The notes under the pieces are model-generated. The model was not told the origin of the DNA, made no database searches, and saw only the letters and a list, made by a program, of their open reading frames with translations. A stretch of 64,000 nt of DNA from Roseateles sp. DAIF2. Its GTDB lineage: Bacteria; Pseudomonadota; Gammaproteobacteria; Burkholderiales; Burkholderiaceae_C. Location of the stretch: positions 3,162,001-3,226,000 of the forward strand of contig NZ_CP049919.1 of assembly GCF_015624425.1 (NCBI RefSeq). Reading direction: 5' to 3'. Every line of letters starts with the position of its first letter. Positions within the stretch are counted from its first letter, which is position 1. Positions 44,101 through 52,500 of the stretch are shown piece after piece. Made by a program: the position numbers and the translations under genes.

Positions 44101-44180
44101 ATGGCTATGAAAAGCCATCAGGCAATGAACTGCCAGGCCACCGGACATCGGGCCGTCGCAGGGAGGAGAAAAGACCGTGA
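41121..44180 (+). CDS. Two-component sensor kinase with periplasmic beta-propeller (Reg_prop/Y_Y_Y)
   Basis: This 1019-residue kinase has a signal peptide (about 1-21), then a large periplasmic region of Reg_prop repeats (for example YLWLGTGLGLYRFDG, GDIWVGLFSGGVVRL, GEVWVGTNNGLSSFRR, GNLWLNGGRGIVQL), probably two seven-bladed propellers. A Y_Y_Y domain follows at about 680-745 (YRLEGVDDDWQDADFRREATYANLGPGDY), one membrane helix near 755-775, and a HisKA_3 module with H798 (RIARELHDTLLQG) plus HATPase_c ending GTEVECRVP. The stop overlaps the response regulator gene. Ligand unknown; related kinases often sense carbohydrates or antibiotics. Confidence 0.9.
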   Translation: MRVVRHWLLLLLLAAGGAQAAPPSLAEFSHQAWTVEEGAPADVWTLAQAPSAYLWLGTGLGLYRFDGVRFDRYPLREGQRLRSTNINALLVLPSGDIWVGLFSGGVVRLRDGMVAAFGQQEGLPGGRVLRLAQTPDGALWAAAEQGLARFDGRRWQRIGTGWNYPDAGADYVFADSQGRLWVAGREHLAWLPPHSQRFEVRHEKISRFAVLAEEPGGRIWLSDSRSGTRPLSDKPMPPSPLPENDHQPFARAKQLLFSADGSLWLSEAGVGVRRLGTPAAIPAGRSLNASDGLETFTPRQGLPSAVAVPLLQTAEGEVWVGTNNGLSSFRRQRLKTVGELSGAQRHGFVLALQADGVLASHSAQALLLDPPHAPTPQPARERLRFALRAPDGALWQVDAKGIWREHQGLRQRMGSDLAEGLLNVLALAPDRQGGAWLSISGRGVFYVGPTGSLREARVEGSGASSPTVITIGPDETVWFGYDDEAVQLSPDRKQLRRYGSGEGLLTGRTTAIHSGSAGVFVAGEAGLARLEGSRFSTLSAERDDSFGHISGIVESADGNLWLNGGRGIVQLQAADIPALFAGAHAKLNYRLLNWRDGLPGIALQAYPSPTALRDRRGRLWFATNRGIAWLHPATLTRYESPPAVEVQHLRVGDRVYRPDPRLALEPGTQNIAIRYTALTPADADRMRFRYRLEGVDDDWQDADFRREATYANLGPGDYRFRVIAANSDGVWSKDAAEISFTLPPTLVQSRPFIAACVALLLAMAWATYRLRARNIAARVRLRLEALHGERERIARELHDTLLQGTQGLIVHVQGLISRLPEHEPVRKRIEEVLDRADEVVLEARERVLDLRATALDGVLLAERLAQAGRDMAEGRDTVFRQVSLGDPRPLQRIASDELYSLAREALTNAFRHAQPRQVEIEIAFHSKELVLRIRDDGVGMSPEQLVPGARPGHWGLAGMHERAHLLGARLSVTSRPHAGTEVECRVPAAAVYLDGYEKPSGNELPGHRTSGRRREEKRP

Positions 44181-44830
44181 CCCCATCTGTCAACGACACC
44201 AAGATCCGCGTACTGGCGGTGGACGACCATCCGCTGATGCGCCAGGGCATTGCAGCCTTGCTGGCAGCACAGGACGACATGCTTCTCGTCGGCGAGGCGG
44301 CCGATGGCCATGAAGCCATCAACAGCTTTGACAGCCTGCATCCCGATGTCATCTTGATGGACCTGCAGATGCCCGAGCTGGATGGAACATCTGCCATCCA
44401 ACGTTTGATCTCTCGTCATCCACAAGCGCGGATCTTGGTGCTCACGACCTACAAGGGTGATGCGCAAGCCCGCCGGGCCTTCGAAGCCGGTGCCTGCGGC
44501 TACCTGCTGAAGAACGCGATACGGCGCGACTTGGTCGACGCCATCCGAAGCATTCACGCGGGCCGGCGCCATGTGCCGCTCGAGGTGGCGGCGGCGTTGG
44601 GCGAGTACGCGATGGCCGATCAACTCTCGGCGCGGGAAACCGATGTGCTGCGCCAGCTCTGTCACGAAGGGGGATCCAACAAGCGGATCGGTGACGCACT
44701 GGGGATGTCCGAAGATACGGTCAAGAGCCACATGAAGAACATCCTGCTGAAGCTGGATGCTTCGGACAGGACCCAGGCCGTGGTGATCGCACTGCGGCGC
44801 GGCATCCTGGACCTGTGGAGCTCGCCCTAA
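44177..44830 (+). CDS. LuxR/NarL-family response regulator
   Basis: The 217-residue regulator pairs with the kinase encoded just upstream. The receiver has D16/D17 and phosphorylation site D62 (DVILMDLQMP), with lysine in YLLKNAIRRD. The HTH is at about 150-210 (LSARETDVLRQLCHEGGSNKRIGDALGMSEDTVKSHMKNILLKL). It uses a GTG start within GTGA, overlapping the kinase stop. A 270-bp gap follows with no supported gene. Confidence 0.9.
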   Translation: MTPSVNDTKIRVLAVDDHPLMRQGIAALLAAQDDMLLVGEAADGHEAINSFDSLHPDVILMDLQMPELDGTSAIQRLISRHPQARILVLTTYKGDAQARRAFEAGACGYLLKNAIRRDLVDAIRSIHAGRRHVPLEVAAALGEYAMADQLSARETDVLRQLCHEGGSNKRIGDALGMSEDTVKSHMKNILLKLDASDRTQAVVIALRRGILDLWSSP

Positions 44831-45101
44831 AGAGGGGGCAAACACTCAGGGATCGGCAAAGACGCGCTGAGGAAGATCGCCACTGACGGCCGGAGGTTGC
44901 CTGCGGTATGCCACCGATCGAAAGTGCACCACCAAGGTGTCCGGCCGGCCCTTGCCTGAACGCAGTGAACTCGGCTGGTTCGCTAGGACTAGCGTGACGC
45001 CGGGGCGCGACAACAATGTTCAAAGGGATTAAGTTGCGCCATCAGGAGGATCAGAAAGACCGCATGCGGCATTGCAAATTCTCGCCGGGTACGGAATCTT
45101 C

Positions 45102-45848
45102 CTACCGGGTCAATATCAGCAGCACGTCCGAGTACCAGGCCAGGTTGAGCCCCAGGGAGGCGTCGCGCCGCGTGTCGCGCGATGCCATGTCCATGCGGGA
45201 GGCGTGCACACCCAGCAGCTGCCAGGGCAGGTCGCACTCGCCGTACGGATCGTGCCGCACCACCGGCGCGCCACTGCTGCCGCTATGCATGGGGGCATCG
45301 GTGACAAAGCAACCCTGGCCTTGGAAACGCACGCCAAAGGCCGAAGCCACCACCGCACCGCGCGCCACCGGCAGGTGGTGCAGGGTATCGTGAAAGCCCA
45401 GCGGGAATCCCACCACCAGCAATGGCTGGCCCAGACGCACGGCATCCATCTGCACCTGGATGTGGCTGGGGGTGAAAGCAAAGAGCCGCGGATGCCGCGG
45501 CATGAGCATCGATGGGACCTCCACTGCGGCCACGTCCACGTCGCCACCGCTGTCGGTGGCCTGGCGCCATAGCGGAATGCCCTTGTCATAGAGCGGCAGC
45601 GACACGCCATATTGCCGGGTCAGGTCCGCGCCGGCAGCGTGCAAGGCAAACTCGATGCGCTGAGGCTTGTGCTCTGCGGCCAGGTCCAGCAGCACATGGC
45701 GGCTGGTGATCAGGAACAGACGCACGCCGTGCCGGAAGAAGAAGCCGCTGGCCGCCGTCAGGGCCTGGGGGCCGATGAAGGTGTTCACGCGGGTACAGGC
45801 AAGCAGCAGGGACTCCACATGGTGGGGCTGAGGCTGAGGCGTATCCAT
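45102..45848 (-). CDS. Trypsin-like serine protease domain protein without signal peptide
   Basis: This 248-residue protein has H51 (LITSRHVLLD), an aspartate in GGDVDVAAVEV and the serine in APMHSGSSGAPV, a plausible S1-type triad. It has no signal peptide or membrane helix, so it should be cytoplasmic, which is uncommon for this fold. The start MDTPQPQPHHVESLLLA was chosen because upstream sequence to 45980 lacks protein character. Neighbours are small stress-type genes. Confidence 0.72.
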   Translation of the reverse strand: MDTPQPQPHHVESLLLACTRVNTFIGPQALTAASGFFFRHGVRLFLITSRHVLLDLAAEHKPQRIEFALHAAGADLTRQYGVSLPLYDKGIPLWRQATDSGGDVDVAAVEVPSMLMPRHPRLFAFTPSHIQVQMDAVRLGQPLLVVGFPLGFHDTLHHLPVARGAVVASAFGVRFQGQGCFVTDAPMHSGSSGAPVVRHDPYGECDLPWQLLGVHASRMDMASRDTRRDASLGLNLAWYSDVLLILTR

Positions 45849-46039
45849 GGGTCGGCGTCCGCATGAACCCCGCTGTTGAAGTTGCCGGCCGTAACCGCCC
45901 ATGTTCCTGTGCCTCGTCACCCGGGCCTCGATGCCCGAGTCGACGACGCCAAGACAGGCGTGGCCAGCCATCCAGGCCAAGCCAGTGACCGCCCCGGGGG
46001 GCAGGGATAGGCCCGGTCATGGCCGGCGGCTCGTTCGCG

Positions 46040-46318
46040 TCAACGTCTCAGAGCGCGCACCAGCAGCGCCAGCAGCAGGCCGGTGCCCGTCGCGATCAGC
46101 ACCGAACGCACCGGATGAGTACGGACATGCGCGGACGCACCGTCTCGCCAGGTTTCGGCCAGGTCGCGCATGTGCTCAACGCTGCGTTGCGCCGCATCCC
46201 CGGCCTTGGTCATGAGCTTACGAACCGCTTCGCTGCCATGCGCGGCAGCCGGATTCAGTTCGCCATCGACGATCTGCGTCACTGGCGTCGGAGTGTCTTG
46301 CAGGTCTGAACGGTTCAT
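46040..46318 (-). CDS. DUF883/YqjD-like membrane-anchored protein
   Basis: The protein has 92 residues. An amphipathic central helix (AVRKLMTKAGDAAQRSVEHMRDLAETW) is followed by HVRTHPVRSVLIATGTGLLLALLVRALRR, a C-terminal anchor like that of ElaB/YqjD proteins, which bind ribosomes or the membrane in stationary phase. The ATG at 46318 begins MNRSDLQDTP. Its upstream region contains the palindrome at 46551. Confidence 0.72.
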   Translation of the reverse strand: MNRSDLQDTPTPVTQIVDGELNPAAAHGSEAVRKLMTKAGDAAQRSVEHMRDLAETWRDGASAHVRTHPVRSVLIATGTGLLLALLVRALRR

Positions 46319-46703
46319 AGTGGTTTCCCATTGAAAACGAATTGGCGCCGCCGGCCGCAAATACAGACTGCGGGACGAACGCGGCTCGATCACTTGAGCC
46401 GGGCTCGTGGAACCAGCGGCAGCACCATCCTGCATCGAGCGGAAGGCGTAGTCGGTGCGCTACCCAACATTGCGGGCGAACCGGCTGGCAGAACGGCCCG
46501 AGGCGCATCAGACCGACCTGCCGGAGCATGGCTGCCTCAGTCGGATTGCCTCGGTGCGGTATCGCACCGACAACGGCCGACGATCAGAAGGACTCTGTCC
46601 TCGGACTGACGCGCGGGACGGTTTCTTGATGCCCGTGACAGCGGTCGCAGCGCGCATGCAGGATGAGCGAAATCGGTGCCTGCGCACACACGCAAGGAAT
46701 GCC
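46319..46703. other. Divergent intergenic region with palindrome
   Basis: These 385 bp separate the DUF883-like gene (minus) from the gene at 46704 (plus). They hold the 20-bp dyad at 46551 and an isolated half-site GTCGGTGCGC at 46451. No gene is supported here. Confidence 0.45.
46551..46570. promoter_or_regulatory. CRP-type palindrome, site 1
   Basis: TCGGTGCGGTATCGCACCGA is a perfect dyad: 8-bp arms around GTAT. Its core GGTGCG-N4-CGCACC has the same spacing as sites at 48563, 58618, 61440 and 62926. It is 133 bp before the gene at 46704. Confidence 0.6.
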
Positions 46704-47081
46704 ATGAACATCCCGATCGAAACCAAGCCCGCACTATGGGGTGCGGCCGCTGGCGCTGTGGCGCTGGCCGTCATCGGCTTCACTTGGGGAGGCTGGACGA
46801 CCGGCAGCCGCTCCGAAGCCCTTGCTCAAGCGCGCGCCAACGATGCGGTCGTGACCGCACTCGCGCCGGTTTGCACGGAGAGATTCGAGCGCGCCAGCGA
46901 CGTCGAGGTCCAGCGCGTAGCGCTGCTGAAGACCGAGGTCTGGTCGCAGGGCGATTTCGTTGAAAAGGGCGGCTGGGCCGCCGGCTCGACCGCCGGCAAT
47001 CCGCCCTACCTCACCGCCGTGGCCAACGCCTGCGCAGCCCTGCTGGTCAAGGCGGCTCAACCCCTCACCAGGAGCCCATGA
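46704..47081 (+). CDS. Hypothetical membrane-anchored protein
   Basis: This 125-residue protein begins MNIPIETKPALWGAAAGAVALAVIGFTWGGWTTG, a single N-terminal helix, then a periplasmic-type domain with cysteines in APVCTERF and AVANACAALL that could form a disulfide. I do not recognise a family. The ATG follows an AAGGA site. It overlaps the next small gene (ATGA), so they are translated together. The palindrome at 46551 lies upstream. Confidence 0.65.
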   Translation: MNIPIETKPALWGAAAGAVALAVIGFTWGGWTTGSRSEALAQARANDAVVTALAPVCTERFERASDVEVQRVALLKTEVWSQGDFVEKGGWAAGSTAGNPPYLTAVANACAALLVKAAQPLTRSP

Positions 47082-47206
47082 TGTCCAAAGGCCAACGGGG
47101 CAACAAGGAAGCCAAGAAGCCCAAGCAACCCAAGCAGCTCGAGAAGAAGGCTGCACCCAGGCCCTATGTTCCGATCGTCGGCAAACGCCCGCCCGGCGCT
47201 GGCTGA
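47078..47206 (+). CDS. Lysine-rich 42-residue protein
   Basis: The frame encodes MMSKGQRGNKEAKKPKQPK followed by a short linker and VPIVGKRPPGAG. It overlaps the preceding stop, with a GGAG site 4-7 bp upstream. The composition is very basic and disordered. Small proteins of this MSKGQRGNKE type are, as I recall, conserved in Burkholderiales, which supports it as a real gene; function is unknown. A second ATG one codon later is an equal candidate. Confidence 0.6.
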   Translation: MMSKGQRGNKEAKKPKQPKQLEKKAAPRPYVPIVGKRPPGAG

Positions 47207-47218
47207 TGACCGGCCGGC

Positions 47219-47491
47219 TCAGCGGGGCATGGAGGTCGCAACGGTGATCACCAAGGCCTGCACGCCGGCGCTGCTGGTCGGCCTCTCCTGCAGGTAACGC
47301 TGCAGGCAGGTTTCGCGCAGCGGGTGATTCGCCAAGGTCCGACAGCGCCAGGTGGCCTCGGCAAGCAGGCTGCTGGCGCGGCGTTCCGCATCACCCTGGC
47401 GTACGCCCTCCCGCACGACCGCCCCGAAGGCGGTCAACAGGCCGAGCGCGCCGATTGCACCAAGCACACCGGTCAGAAGCGCCGTGGCCAT
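47219..47491 (-). CDS. Hypothetical protein with N-terminal helix
   Basis: The protein has 90 residues. It starts MATALLTGVLGAIGALGLLTAFGAVVREGV, one membrane helix, followed by a basic soluble part with two cysteines (WRCRTLANHPLRETCLQRYL). No family is recognised. It is convergent with the small Lys-rich gene, 12 bp away. Confidence 0.55.
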   Translation of the reverse strand: MATALLTGVLGAIGALGLLTAFGAVVREGVRQGDAERRASSLLAEATWRCRTLANHPLRETCLQRYLQERPTSSAGVQALVITVATSMPR

Positions 47492-47539
47492 GGACCACTT
47501 CCTCGGTTCAATCGGGCAGTGAAGATGTTGATGGCCCGC

Positions 47540-47562
47540 CCGGCCCGCTGGGCGCGGGCCGG
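47540..47562. terminator. GC-rich hairpin after the BON gene
   Basis: A 9-bp perfect stem, CCGGCCCGC / GCGGGCCGG, surrounds the loop TGGGC, 11 bp past the stop of the BON gene on the minus strand. No T run follows, so it may be a weak or factor-assisted terminator. Confidence 0.4.
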
Positions 47563-47572
47563 CGGTCTCGCA

Positions 47573-47890
47573 TCACGGCCGCACGATGATCTGGTTCTTC
47601 ACCTGCTTCACGCCGGCCACCTTCCAGGTCAGGCCTTCGGCCATGGTTCTTTCATTCTGGCTCTTGGCGAAGCCCGACAGCATCACGGTGCCATTGAGCG
47701 TTTCGACGCTGATGGCCGAGGCGTCAACGCCGCGGTCATCGACAAAGCGGCTCTTCACCGCGGTGGTGATGGCGCTGTCGTCGAGATAGGACCCCACGCT
47801 TTCCTGGCCGCGCGTGACGGCGCAACCGACCGTACTCAAGAGGGCGGCGGCGCTCAGCGCTGCGATGACGATCTGACGGGTGACGTTCAT
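47573..47890 (-). CDS. BON-domain lipoprotein
   Basis: The protein has 105 residues. Signal peptide and lipobox end at C23 (LSTVGC). A single BON domain follows (AITTAVKSRFVDDRGVDASAISVETLNGTVMLSGFAKSQNER and AGVKQVKNQIIV). BON proteins such as OsmY and Kbp stabilise the envelope under osmotic stress. It lies 42 bp downstream of the ferritin-like gene on the same strand and is probably co-transcribed from the palindrome-bearing promoter. Confidence 0.87.
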   Translation of the reverse strand: MNVTRQIVIAALSAAALLSTVGCAVTRGQESVGSYLDDSAITTAVKSRFVDDRGVDASAISVETLNGTVMLSGFAKSQNERTMAEGLTWKVAGVKQVKNQIIVRP

Positions 47891-47932
47891 GGCAATACTC
47901 CTAGGGATGAATGATGTGCTGTTCCGGCGGCC

Positions 47933-48511
47933 TCAATCGGCCAGCCAGCCCTTCAACTCGTCGGCATGCTGCTGCTCCTCAGCCAGGATGTCTTCGAGCA
48001 GGCGCCGGGTGCTGGCGTCCTTGCCGCCGATCAGGGTGATCAGCTGGCTATAGATTTCGATGGCCACGCGTTCGGCCACCAGGTTCGCGCCCAGCATCGC
48101 GCGCAGATCCAGCGAGGCGTCGTACAGGGCATGGCTGCGCCGGCTCAATGTGTCCGGCGAGAAGTCCGGTACGCCGCCGAGCTGCACGATGCGTCGCGCC
48201 AGGCGGTCGGCGTGCACGATCTCGACCTGCGCATGGGCCAGGAACTCCTCGGCAATCTTGGGCGAGGCCAGCCCATGGGCAGTGAAATGGTGGCGCTTGT
48301 AGCGCAATGCGCAGACCAGCTCGGTGGCCAGCGCATCATTGAGCAAGCGGATCAGATCCTCGCGCCAAGCTCCGGCTTGCAATGGCATGCCGCGCGGCGG
48401 ATCCGGGCAAAGGCGGGCCTCTTCGATGGCATGGCTATCCAGGCGCAGGTGCGAAGGATCGTCCTGCAGGTCCTGCTGTCGAGGGGGGGCGTTCATTAGC
48501 TGGTCGTTCAT
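47933..48511 (-). CDS. Ferritin-like/bacterioferritin-type protein
   Basis: This 192-residue four-helix protein has iron-binding style motifs: NDALATELVCALRYKRHH, HAQVEIVHADRLARRIVQLGG, and ILAEEQQHADELKGWL (E-x-x-H). It keeps the glutamate and histidine pattern of the ferritin-like superfamily, close to Dps/bacterioferritin-like proteins. An N-terminal extension of about 45 residues is poorly conserved. It is divergent from the OmpA gene, with the palindrome at 48563 midway. Confidence 0.8.
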   Translation of the reverse strand: MNDQLMNAPPRQQDLQDDPSHLRLDSHAIEEARLCPDPPRGMPLQAGAWREDLIRLLNDALATELVCALRYKRHHFTAHGLASPKIAEEFLAHAQVEIVHADRLARRIVQLGGVPDFSPDTLSRRSHALYDASLDLRAMLGANLVAERVAIEIYSQLITLIGGKDASTRRLLEDILAEEQQHADELKGWLAD

Positions 48512-48562
48512 TGCATGTCCTTGCGGGGCGTGGTTGGAATCTTGAGCCCGCTGACGAGGACA

Positions 48563-48584
48563 GTCGGTGCGTCAACGCACCGAC
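48563..48584. promoter_or_regulatory. CRP-type palindrome, site 2
   Basis: GTCGGTGCGT-CA-ACGCACCGAC is a perfect 22-bp dyad. It lies 52 bp from the ferritin-like start on one side and 53 bp from the OmpA start on the other, so one protein dimer could control both genes. Confidence 0.65.
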
Positions 48585-48636
48585 CGCAATGCGTCCTGCG
48601 CCCAGGCTGCTCGGGCAACTCCCCAGGAGACCCCTG

Positions 48637-49527
48637 ATGAAATCATCCCATCGCCTCTTCACCCCGAGCCCGCTCGCCGCAGCCCTGCTGTCCGTTTGCG
48701 CGGCCCTCGGCGCCTGCAGCTCCATGCCTGCCGACAATGCCCTGCTGGTCGAAGCCCGCGGCAACTACCGGCAGACCATGAACGATCCGCAGACCCGCGA
48801 ACTCGCCGCGCCCGAGCTGCGTCAGGCCGGCACCGCGCTGGCATTGGCCGACGCCGCCTGGCAGCGCGACGATCCGCCCGCCACCGTGACCCAGCTGGCC
48901 CACCTGGCCAAGCAGCAGACCGCGCTGGCGCAGGAGACCGCCCGCCGCCGGGCCGCCGAGCTGTCCAGCCTGCGCGCCCAAGCCGAGAGCGACCGGCTGC
49001 GCCTGGCCGCCCGGACCAGCGAAGTCGATGCCGCCCGCGTGACGGCCGGCCTGGCCCAGAACCAGGCCCAGGCGGCCCTGCAGCAGAACGATGCCGCCCA
49101 GGCGCGCAACCGGCTGCTGGAAAGCTGGTTGCGTGACATGAACGCCAAACAGACCGAGCGCGGTCCGGTGATCACGATCGGCGACCTGCTGTTCGACAGC
49201 AACCGTTCGGAGCTCCGCCCCGAGGGCCTGCGCAGCATTGACAAGCTGGTCGACTTCATGACCCAGTACCCGCAACGTCGCGCCCTGATCGAGGGCTTCA
49301 CCGACGACCAGGGCGGCAGTGGCGCCAACCATGCCCTGTCGGACCGGCGCGCCGACGCGGTGCGCATGGCCCTGGTGGGCCGCGGCATCGGTCGCGACCG
49401 GCTGGACACCCGGGGCTATGGCGAGGACCATCCCGTGGCCGGCAACGACAGCCAGGACGGCCGCCGACAGAACCGCCGCGTCGAGATCCTGCTGTCCGAT
49501 GACAGGGGGCAACTCCTCCCCCGCTAG
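48637..49527 (+). CDS. OmpA-family lipoprotein with DUF4398-like domain
   Basis: The protein has 296 residues. Lipobox cysteine is C27 (LGACSS). An N-terminal helical region with coiled-coil character (about 30-170) resembles DUF4398. The OmpA C-terminal peptidoglycan-binding domain follows (about 180-290; LLFDSNRSELRPEGLRSIDKLVDFM, then EGFTDDQGGSGANHALSDRRADAV and NRRVEILL). It anchors outer membrane to wall. The ATG has GGAGA 8 bp before it. Confidence 0.9.
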   Translation: MKSSHRLFTPSPLAAALLSVCAALGACSSMPADNALLVEARGNYRQTMNDPQTRELAAPELRQAGTALALADAAWQRDDPPATVTQLAHLAKQQTALAQETARRRAAELSSLRAQAESDRLRLAARTSEVDAARVTAGLAQNQAQAALQQNDAAQARNRLLESWLRDMNAKQTERGPVITIGDLLFDSNRSELRPEGLRSIDKLVDFMTQYPQRRALIEGFTDDQGGSGANHALSDRRADAVRMALVGRGIGRDRLDTRGYGEDHPVAGNDSQDGRRQNRRVEILLSDDRGQLLPR

Positions 49528-49543
49528 CGCGGTAGTATCGGCA

Positions 49544-52500
49544 TCAGTCACCCAGCGGCATCACGAAGCAGCTCAGCGGTGCCCGCAAGGCCGGCCAGGC
49601 CAGCACCTGGCCGGGGCGCAGCAGCTGCGCGTTCTCGCTCTCCATCAGCGCCAGCGTCTCGCCGGGCGTGCCTCGCAGCAGGACGAAACGCAGTTCCCGC
49701 CCCGCCCTGCGCAGGCTCAGCTCGGCGCGCGGCCATTGCGTCGGCAGGCAGGGCGCGAAGCTCAACGATTCGGCTTCCAGGCGCAGGCCAAAAATCGACT
49801 CCAAGGCGGCTCGGTGCAGCCATGCCGCCGCGCCCGTGTACCAGCTCCACCCGCCTCTGCCCACATAGGGCTGGGCGCTGCAGATGTCACCCGCCATGAC
49901 ATAGGGCTCCAGCCCGTAGACCGCGCCCTGGGTCGGATCGGCGCTGCGATGCGCCGGGCTCAGCAGGCAGAAATAGCGATAGGCCAGATCGCAATCGCCG
50001 CTGCCGATCAGGCTGTGCCGAGCCAGCCGTGCCTGGGCCATCAGGGCCCAGACCCCGGCGTGGCTGTACTGCCCGCCGTTCTCGCGCACGCCGGCGGGAT
50101 AGGCCTGGATGTAGCCGGCTTCGGGTCGCGCCGAGACCAGGGGCGGATGCAGCAGCCGTATCAAGCCGGCCGCGGGGTCGACCAGTTCGGCCTCCACCGC
50201 GGCCATGGCCTGCTGCTGGCGCTCCGGCGGCGCCAAGCCCGACAGCGCGGACCAGGCCTGGGCAATCAGATCGATGCGCGCCTCGGTGTTGGCGCCAGCG
50301 CCCAGCGGGCTGCCATCGTCGAAGAAGGCACGCCGGTACCAGCGACCATCCCAGGCCGGTCCCTCAAGCGCCGCCTGCCAGCCCGCGGCCGCCCTCGCCC
50401 AGCGCTGGGCCCGCGCCGCCTCGCCGCGCGCCACCGCCAGCGGCGTGAAGTCGGCCACCAAGCGCCCCAGCAGCCAGGCAAGCCAGACCGATTCGCCCCG
50501 CCCCTCATGGCCGACCCGGTTCATGCCATCGTTCCAGTCGCCGCCGCCGATCAGCGGCAGGCCATGCACCCCCACGCCCAGGCTGCAATCGACCGCGCGC
50601 GCTGCATGCTCGTAGACGCTGGCGCGCCCCTCGCTGGCCCGGGGGGTCTCGTACAGATCCTCCGCCCCTTCGGGCACCGGCGCGCCCTCGACAAAGGGGC
50701 ACAGCTCACCCAGCAGCCCGGCGTCACCCGTGGCGCGCAAGTAGTGGATGCAGGCCCAGGGCAACCACAGCCGGTCGTCGGAGCAATGGCTGCGCACGCC
50801 GGCCCCGCCGGGGGCATGCCACCAATGCTGAACATCGCCTTCGGGATACTGGCGCGAGGCGCACAGCAGGATCTGCTCGCGCAGCAGACGCGGCGCGGCC
50901 CAGCTCAGGGCCAGGCAATCCTGCAGCTGATCGCGGAACCCGGTGGCACCGCCGGCCTGGTAGAAGCCTGCCCGGGCCCAGAGCCGGCAGGCCACGGTCT
51001 GGTAGAGCAGCCAGCGGTTGACCAGCGCATCGAACAGCGGATCGGGCGTCGATACCGTCGTCGCATTCAGCAGCTCATCCCATTGCGCCCGCGCCAGAAC
51101 CAGTCGCTCGCCCGGCGGCCGCAGTGCCGATTCGGCCGCCAGCTGTCGTGCCGCGGCCGGACTGTCCGCATGGCCCAGCAAGAACACACGCTCGGCGGAG
51201 TCGCCCGGCGCCAGGTTCAGGCGGGTCGCCAGCGCAGCGCAGGGGTCCAGGCCTGCCGCCCGCTGCTGCCCGAAATGATCCGGCAGTTGCAATCGGCCAC
51301 GCGCATCAAAACACTCGCGCCGGTCGCAGCTCCAGTCGGCGTCCTCATCCGCCTCGCCGGGCGCCAGCGCGAGAAAGGCGGTGGCGCCGCCGAAACCGCC
51401 CGCCTGCTCGCAGCGCGTTGCCAGCAGCGCCTGCAATCGGCCGACAGGCAGGCGCTGACAGTACAGGGCCGTTGCCAGGTCGGCACGCTCGCCACGCCCG
51501 GCACCCAGCTGCCATTCGACCAGCCCTATCAGGCGCAGCCGTCGCCTGCGCTTGCCATGGTTTCTCAGCAGCAGCTGCACCTGCTTGAGCGCCGTCACCG
51601 GATCGACGCACCAGGTGGCGCTCAACACCAGCCCCCCGCTGTCATGGGTGATCCGGCTGTAGCCCTGGCCATGGGCAACGCGATAACGCAAGGCACCATC
51701 GCCCCAGGCCGAAGGGGCGACGCTCCAGCATTCGCGCGTCTCCAGGTCCTGCACCAGAAAATGCTCGGAAGGCGGGTCGGCGACCGGGTCGTTGGACCAG
51801 GCGGTCAGCGCATGCAGCCGGCTGTTCTGCGCCCAACTGCCGCCCCCGCCGCTTTCGGACAGATGGGCGCCGAAACCGGGGTTCGCCAGCACATTGATCC
51901 AGGGCCGTGGCGGCCGCATGCCGGGACCGACGTTGAAGCGGAACTCGCCGCTGTCCCGCTCGAAGCGCCCCACCGGCGCCAGAGTGGCTTGCCGCGCCGA
52001 CACGGCCCGCCCGACCAGCGTGGTCGCGCCCTCCTCGCGCCGCTCCAGCGCCTGTTCGTGCCAATCGGTCCAGGCCTGGACCTGTCGCAGGAACGGGCGG
52101 CCATCGGCATGGAAGTGCAGGCGCGCCAGCCGGTGCAAGGTTTCCAGCTCGCTCGCATCGAGGCTGCTGGCATCGAGCACGACAAAGGCGGTGGCCTCGG
52201 GGGCATCGGCCTGATGCCGCTCCCGCAGCGCGGCCAGCTCGCGCTGCAGACTCATCTGGTAGGAGGCCGGCTCGGCATTCAGCACCACCAGATCGCAGGC
52301 CACCCCACCCCAGGCCCACAAACGCAAGGCCTGGGCCAGGCTTCGCAGCAAGCTCAAGCCCTGCATCGCGCCGGCACTGACCAGCACGATGGGCCGCTCG
52401 CCCGAAAGCCCGAACCGCCACAGCAGGCGCCGGTCGCTGCGCATCTCGGGCGCCTCGCGCTGCGGGCGCGCCAGGGTCAGCAGCAGCGCCGTGCTGAGGC

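Noticed and set aside
45016..45393. Plus-strand frame of 125 codons beginning MFKGIKL
   Set aside because: Most of it is antisense to the serine-protease-type gene and it has no family similarity.
46451..46460. Half-site GTCGGTGCGC as a sixth CRP-type palindrome
   Set aside because: The second half (CCAACAT) does not match, so only one arm is present.
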